64,000 bases of DNA from Paenibacillus albiflavus (GTDB lineage Bacteria; Bacillota; Bacilli; Paenibacillales; NBRC-103111), in the NCBI RefSeq assembly GCF_004344915.1, contig NZ_SKFG01000006.1, positions 168,806 to 232,805 of the forward strand. The letters run 5' to 3'. The translations under genes were made by a program, and so were the position numbers. The notes under the pieces are model-generated. The model was given only the letters and a program-made list of their open reading frames with translations, was not told the DNA's origin and made no database searches. Below are positions 61,867 to 64,000 of the stretch, piece after piece; position 1 is the first letter of the stretch, and each line of letters begins with the position of its first letter.

Positions 61867-62451
61867 GTGGCGCGCTCAAAGGCTTTATTGTTTATTTTTG
61901 AGGGGTATTGTGAATTCGAAATATCGGTTGCGATTGCGATGCTGAGGACGACTCATGATTTGCATACGGTGGCGATGACAGATAAACCTTGTCGATCTGA
62001 GTCAGGTTTAAATACATTGCCAGACCTTACAATACAGCAAGGGGTACTCGATGACTACGATGTATTAGTAATTCCAGGCGGTGATTTAGCACCGATTGCA
62101 GAAGCAGAAGAGCTGTTCGAGTGGGTTGCCCAATTTGCTGAGCGGGGGAAAGTGATTGGAGCTATCTGTAGTGGTGCCTATGTGCTAGCTAAGGCTAATG
62201 TGTTGAAGAATCGCCCATATACGGTAACTTTAGCCGAGGAACAGCGAAATTTCTTGGGATGTTTTACAGAAGAGAATTTCAAGTATGAGCCTGTTGTGAT
62301 TCACAATCATATCATTACGGCGCAGGGACATGCTTTTGTTGAGTTCGGGATTAAGCTGAATGAAATGGTGCGTGATGTGAAGCCTGAGCAAAGCGACTTC
62401 TATCGGGGCATACGTAATGCAATGATGGAGAAGAATATTGCACAATCGTAA
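61867..62451 (+). CDS. DJ-1/PfpI-family protein
   Basis: A 194-residue DJ-1/PfpI-fold protein. The nucleophile elbow is GAICSGAYVLAKA (Cys near residue 100) with Glu in the first strand segment FEGYCEFE, as in DJ-1 hydrolases/glyoxalases and ThiJ-like proteins. AAAGGAG lies 8 nt before the GTG at 61867, which is preferred over the GTG at 61840. It is divergent from the pyrH leader transcript. Substrate unknown. Confidence 0.85.
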   Translation: MARSKALLFIFEGYCEFEISVAIAMLRTTHDLHTVAMTDKPCRSESGLNTLPDLTIQQGVLDDYDVLVIPGGDLAPIAEAEELFEWVAQFAERGKVIGAICSGAYVLAKANVLKNRPYTVTLAEEQRNFLGCFTEENFKYEPVVIHNHIITAQGHAFVEFGIKLNEMVRDVKPEQSDFYRGIRNAMMEKNIAQS

Positions 62452-62470
62452 ATTAAAGTGAGAGAAATGA

Positions 62471-62498
62471 GCGACTTCTTTGATTAAAAAGAGGTCGT
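62471..62498 (+). terminator. Rho-independent terminator after the DJ-1 gene
   Basis: GCGACTTCTTT and AAAGAGGTCGT pair with G-U pairs, followed by TTTTTCTTTT. Confidence 0.78.
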
Positions 62499-62532
62499 TT
62501 TTCTTTTGCCCATACAAGACTGCGTTAGTCTA

Positions 62533-62603
62533 GACTGTATTTTGTACATTCAAATGTTCAAGATTTGAAGTTTTTAAACGTTTGAATGTAAATTCGGTTA
62601 GGC
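62533..62603. repeat. Palindromic repeat element abutting the insertion sequence
   Basis: The unit at 62533-62554 (CTGTATTTTGTACATTCA core) is followed by an inverted copy at 62581-62603, with a 26-bp loop containing a nested TTCAA/TTGAA pair. It is the same family as the cluster at 45791-45976. The inverted arm ends where the insertion sequence appears to begin. Confidence 0.65.
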
Positions 62604-62670
62604 CCCCTTATTCTGGAGTCTACCTTATTAAAAAACCAGTTTGGTTAGCAAAGCTCATTATTTCATCTGT

Positions 62671-63639
62671 TTACAAGGCTCTGTAGAATTTCGTCCGATC
62701 TTCTTGCTCTAAAATCCATTTAGAAAACTTCGCTGGCGGCATGCGCTTCAAACTTCCATGCAATCTACGATTGTTGTAAAAGTCCATATAACGATCCATA
62801 GCTTCATAAGCCTGTTCTAGTGTCATAAATATCTCCATGGCAAATAGATTTCGCTCCACCAAACTATGGAATGACTCAATATATGCATTCAAATCAGGGG
62901 TTTTCGGAGGAATCCTCTCGTGTACAACGCCCCAAGCTGTACACATATCTTCAAAGAGTGCACTCACGAACTGTGGGCCGTTGTCAGTACGTATGGTTGG
63001 CAGCGGCTCGCCGGGTTGTATGCGATCCTGTAGAGCCTTTCCTAAGACTTGAACGGCATGTTTCGCTTCACAAGTTGTGCCAACATAGTAACCAACGATT
63101 ACACGATCAAATATATCGATGATGCTCAGAATGAAAAAGAAGCGGTTTCTAGCTACTACGCGACCATACTTAATATCCATTTGCCATAGCTGGTTCGAAC
63201 CTGTAACCATTCGATTCACAGGCAATCTACGTGGATAATTGATTTTCTTCTTGCGTTGCTGCTGAAGAATTTCCAGCTCTTTGCATAAGCGATAACACTT
63301 TTTAGGATTCAAACTAAGTCCATATTTGTTCCTAAGGCACTGAGCTAAGCACCTATAACCATAGATGTGCTCTTCGCCCTCTAGGAGCTCCAAGAGCCAT
63401 TTCTTAATTTGCTCATCGTCTATTTGAACGCCACTAATTGTCAAGGAGTATCCCGGGCAGGGACGGCCTTTACGAGCGGTTTGTTTATGTTCTTTAGGTT
63501 GCTTGGCTCGTTTAATTCGTGCGTAATAAGTGGACTCTGCTAACCCTATGATCCTTAGAACAAGTGTGGCTGGATTTCCCTGCTTAATGAAACGATGAGC
63601 TATTTCAAATTTTTCAGATAAGCAGGGTTCTGCTTTTTT
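62671..63639 (-). CDS. IS3-family transposase OrfB (DDE integrase part)
   Basis: The rve-type catalytic core has the DDE triad: Asp in WQMDIKYG, Asp in RTDNGPQF, Glu in NAYIESFHS, with the usual Arg/Lys-rich end HGSLKRMPPAKF. The frame is open from the frameshift site at 63639; its first independent start codon is a TTG at 63444. The N-terminal part (AHRFIKQGNPATLVLRIIG) is an HTH_21-like region. Made mainly as an OrfAB fusion by -1 frameshifting. Confidence 0.88.
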   Translation of the reverse strand, partial: KKAEPCLSEKFEIAHRFIKQGNPATLVLRIIGLAESTYYARIKRAKQPKEHKQTARKGRPCPGYSLTISGVQIDDEQIKKWLLELLEGEEHIYGYRCLAQCLRNKYGLSLNPKKCYRLCKELEILQQQRKKKINYPRRLPVNRMVTGSNQLWQMDIKYGRVVARNRFFFILSIIDIFDRVIVGYYVGTTCEAKHAVQVLGKALQDRIQPGEPLPTIRTDNGPQFVSALFEDMCTAWGVVHERIPPKTPDLNAYIESFHSLVERNLFAMEIFMTLEQAYEAMDRYMDFYNNRRLHGSLKRMPPAKFSKWILEQEDRTKFYRAL

Positions 63640-63926
63640 ACTAGTTCACGCAAGATTTCGTTCTCAAGTTCTTTCTCACCTAAGATTTTGATTGCTTTAT
63701 GATATTTATCCTCAATTTCCTGCAGTCTCTTCAGTTCTTGGATTTGTTCATCTGTGCTTGGAATCTGATCTTCCCCTATTTCATCTTGATAATCTCTAAT
63801 CCATCCACGGATAGTCTCTGGGTGTAATTCATACTTTCTTCCTAGCACTGCAATCTTAATACCAGATAAAGCCTCCCGCACTACCTTTAATCTGATCTCC
63901 TCATACACCTTTTTCGTTCTTCTCAT
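63600..63926 (-). CDS. IS3-family transposase OrfA (HTH part)
   Basis: A 108-residue protein: HTH LGRKYELHPETIRGWIRDY for binding the IS ends, then a leucine-zipper-like coiled coil (QELKRLQEIEDKY...LENEILRELVKK). It ends just after the AAAAAAG slippery sequence. GGGGGAATGATCGA precedes the ATG. Confidence 0.87.
   Translation of the reverse strand: MRRTKKVYEEIRLKVVREALSGIKIAVLGRKYELHPETIRGWIRDYQDEIGEDQIPSTDEQIQELKRLQEIEDKYHKAIKILGEKELENEILRELVKKQNPAYLKNLK
63633..63639 (-). other. Programmed -1 frameshift site (A AAA AAG)
   Basis: In the orfA frame the codons GTA AAA AAG contain the heptamer A-AAA-AAG. A -1 slip leads directly into the orfB frame, which is open here and has its last stop (TGA) just upstream. 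This is the standard IS3-family recoding signal. Confidence 0.85.
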
Positions 63927-64000
63927 TCGATCATTCCCCCTTGATAAATAGTTTATCTTATTGGCGACTAAGACTCTACGTTATTTAAGGGGCTTAAGAG

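Larger units (their letters stand above)
62602..63993 (-). mobile_element. IS3-family insertion sequence (about 1.4 kb)
   Basis: It carries orfA and orfB of an IS3-family transposase with a frameshift signal between them. Imperfect terminal inverted repeats are suggested by GCCCCCTTA...GGAGTCTA at the left (62602-62622) and the reverse complement of TAAGACTCTA...TAAGGGGC at the right (63969-63993). TTA flanks both ends and may be a 3-bp target duplication. Exact ends are uncertain. Both ORFs look intact, so it may be active. Confidence 0.75.

Overview
The window looks like chromosome from a low-to-mid GC Gram-positive, spore-former-type bacterium of the Bacillales, most likely Paenibacillus or a close relative. 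The reasons are strong AGGAGG ribosome binding sites, many GTG/TTG starts, a Bacillus-type Fnr with a C-terminal cysteine cluster, several secreted proteins with copper-amine-oxidase N-terminal (stalk) domains, YheI/YheH (BmrC/BmrD)-type and other heterodimeric ABC exporters with MarR control, and a chromosomal VanR-VanS-VanY set. No rRNA, tRNA, CRISPR array or prophage is visible. The species call is inference.

Layout. 1-7.4 kb: ordinary metabolism (luciferase-like monooxygenase, methyltransferase, DUF3829-like lipoprotein, DegV, HTH regulator plus peptide deformylase, GNAT, RlmN-family methyltransferase). 7.5-10.2 kb: nitric-oxide/iron-sulfur stress group (Ric/ScdA, flavohaemoprotein Hmp, a short Crp-family protein) with an Fnr-like box and a second dyad at the hmp promoter; fnr itself lies at 15.8 kb behind a perfect Fnr box. 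10.3-18.8 kb: MarR with a hydrolase, two tandem stalk-domain proteins, a PhnP-like hydrolase, Fnr, a YcaQ/AlkX-type glycosylase and an APH-fold kinase. 18.9-23 kb: an FtsX-type ABC transporter flanked by two copies, one degraded, of the same 3' gene end. 23.8-36 kb: a minus-strand block of transport genes: a YvfRSTU-like ABC plus two-component set, a BmrCD-like exporter, and a second heterodimeric exporter with its MarR regulator. 36-45 kb: stalk-domain protein, methionine aminopeptidase, GH13 glucosidase, chemoreceptor. 43.9-47 kb: vanR-vanS-vanY-like genes without vanHAX. 47-54.4 kb: HAD phosphatase, LysE exporter, GyrI-like protein, an MFS exporter behind a leader peptide, a ZIP transporter, and a visibly GC-richer hydrolase plus QacA-type MFS pair behind a MerR-type promoter. 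54.5-60.2 kb: SWIM/SNF2 helicase and a Cas4/RecB-like nuclease fused to an XPD/DinG helicase. 60.3-62.5 kb: a PyrH paralogue and GNAT acetyltransferase on the minus strand behind a leader peptide and terminator, then a DJ-1/PfpI protein. 62.6-64 kb: an IS3-family insertion sequence.

The most notable material is regulatory and sits between genes. Upstream of the MFS exporter at 49.56 kb a 23-codon leader ORF and four RNA segments can fold in the two mutually exclusive ways of an ermC-type translational attenuator. Upstream of the PyrH-like kinase at 61.64 kb a 19-codon leader ORF ends inside the 5' arm of an intrinsic terminator, the layout of ribosome-mediated transcription attenuation, which is unexpected for a UMP kinase. 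Two families of palindromic intergenic repeats (42.0 kb; 45.8 and 62.5 kb) are also present.
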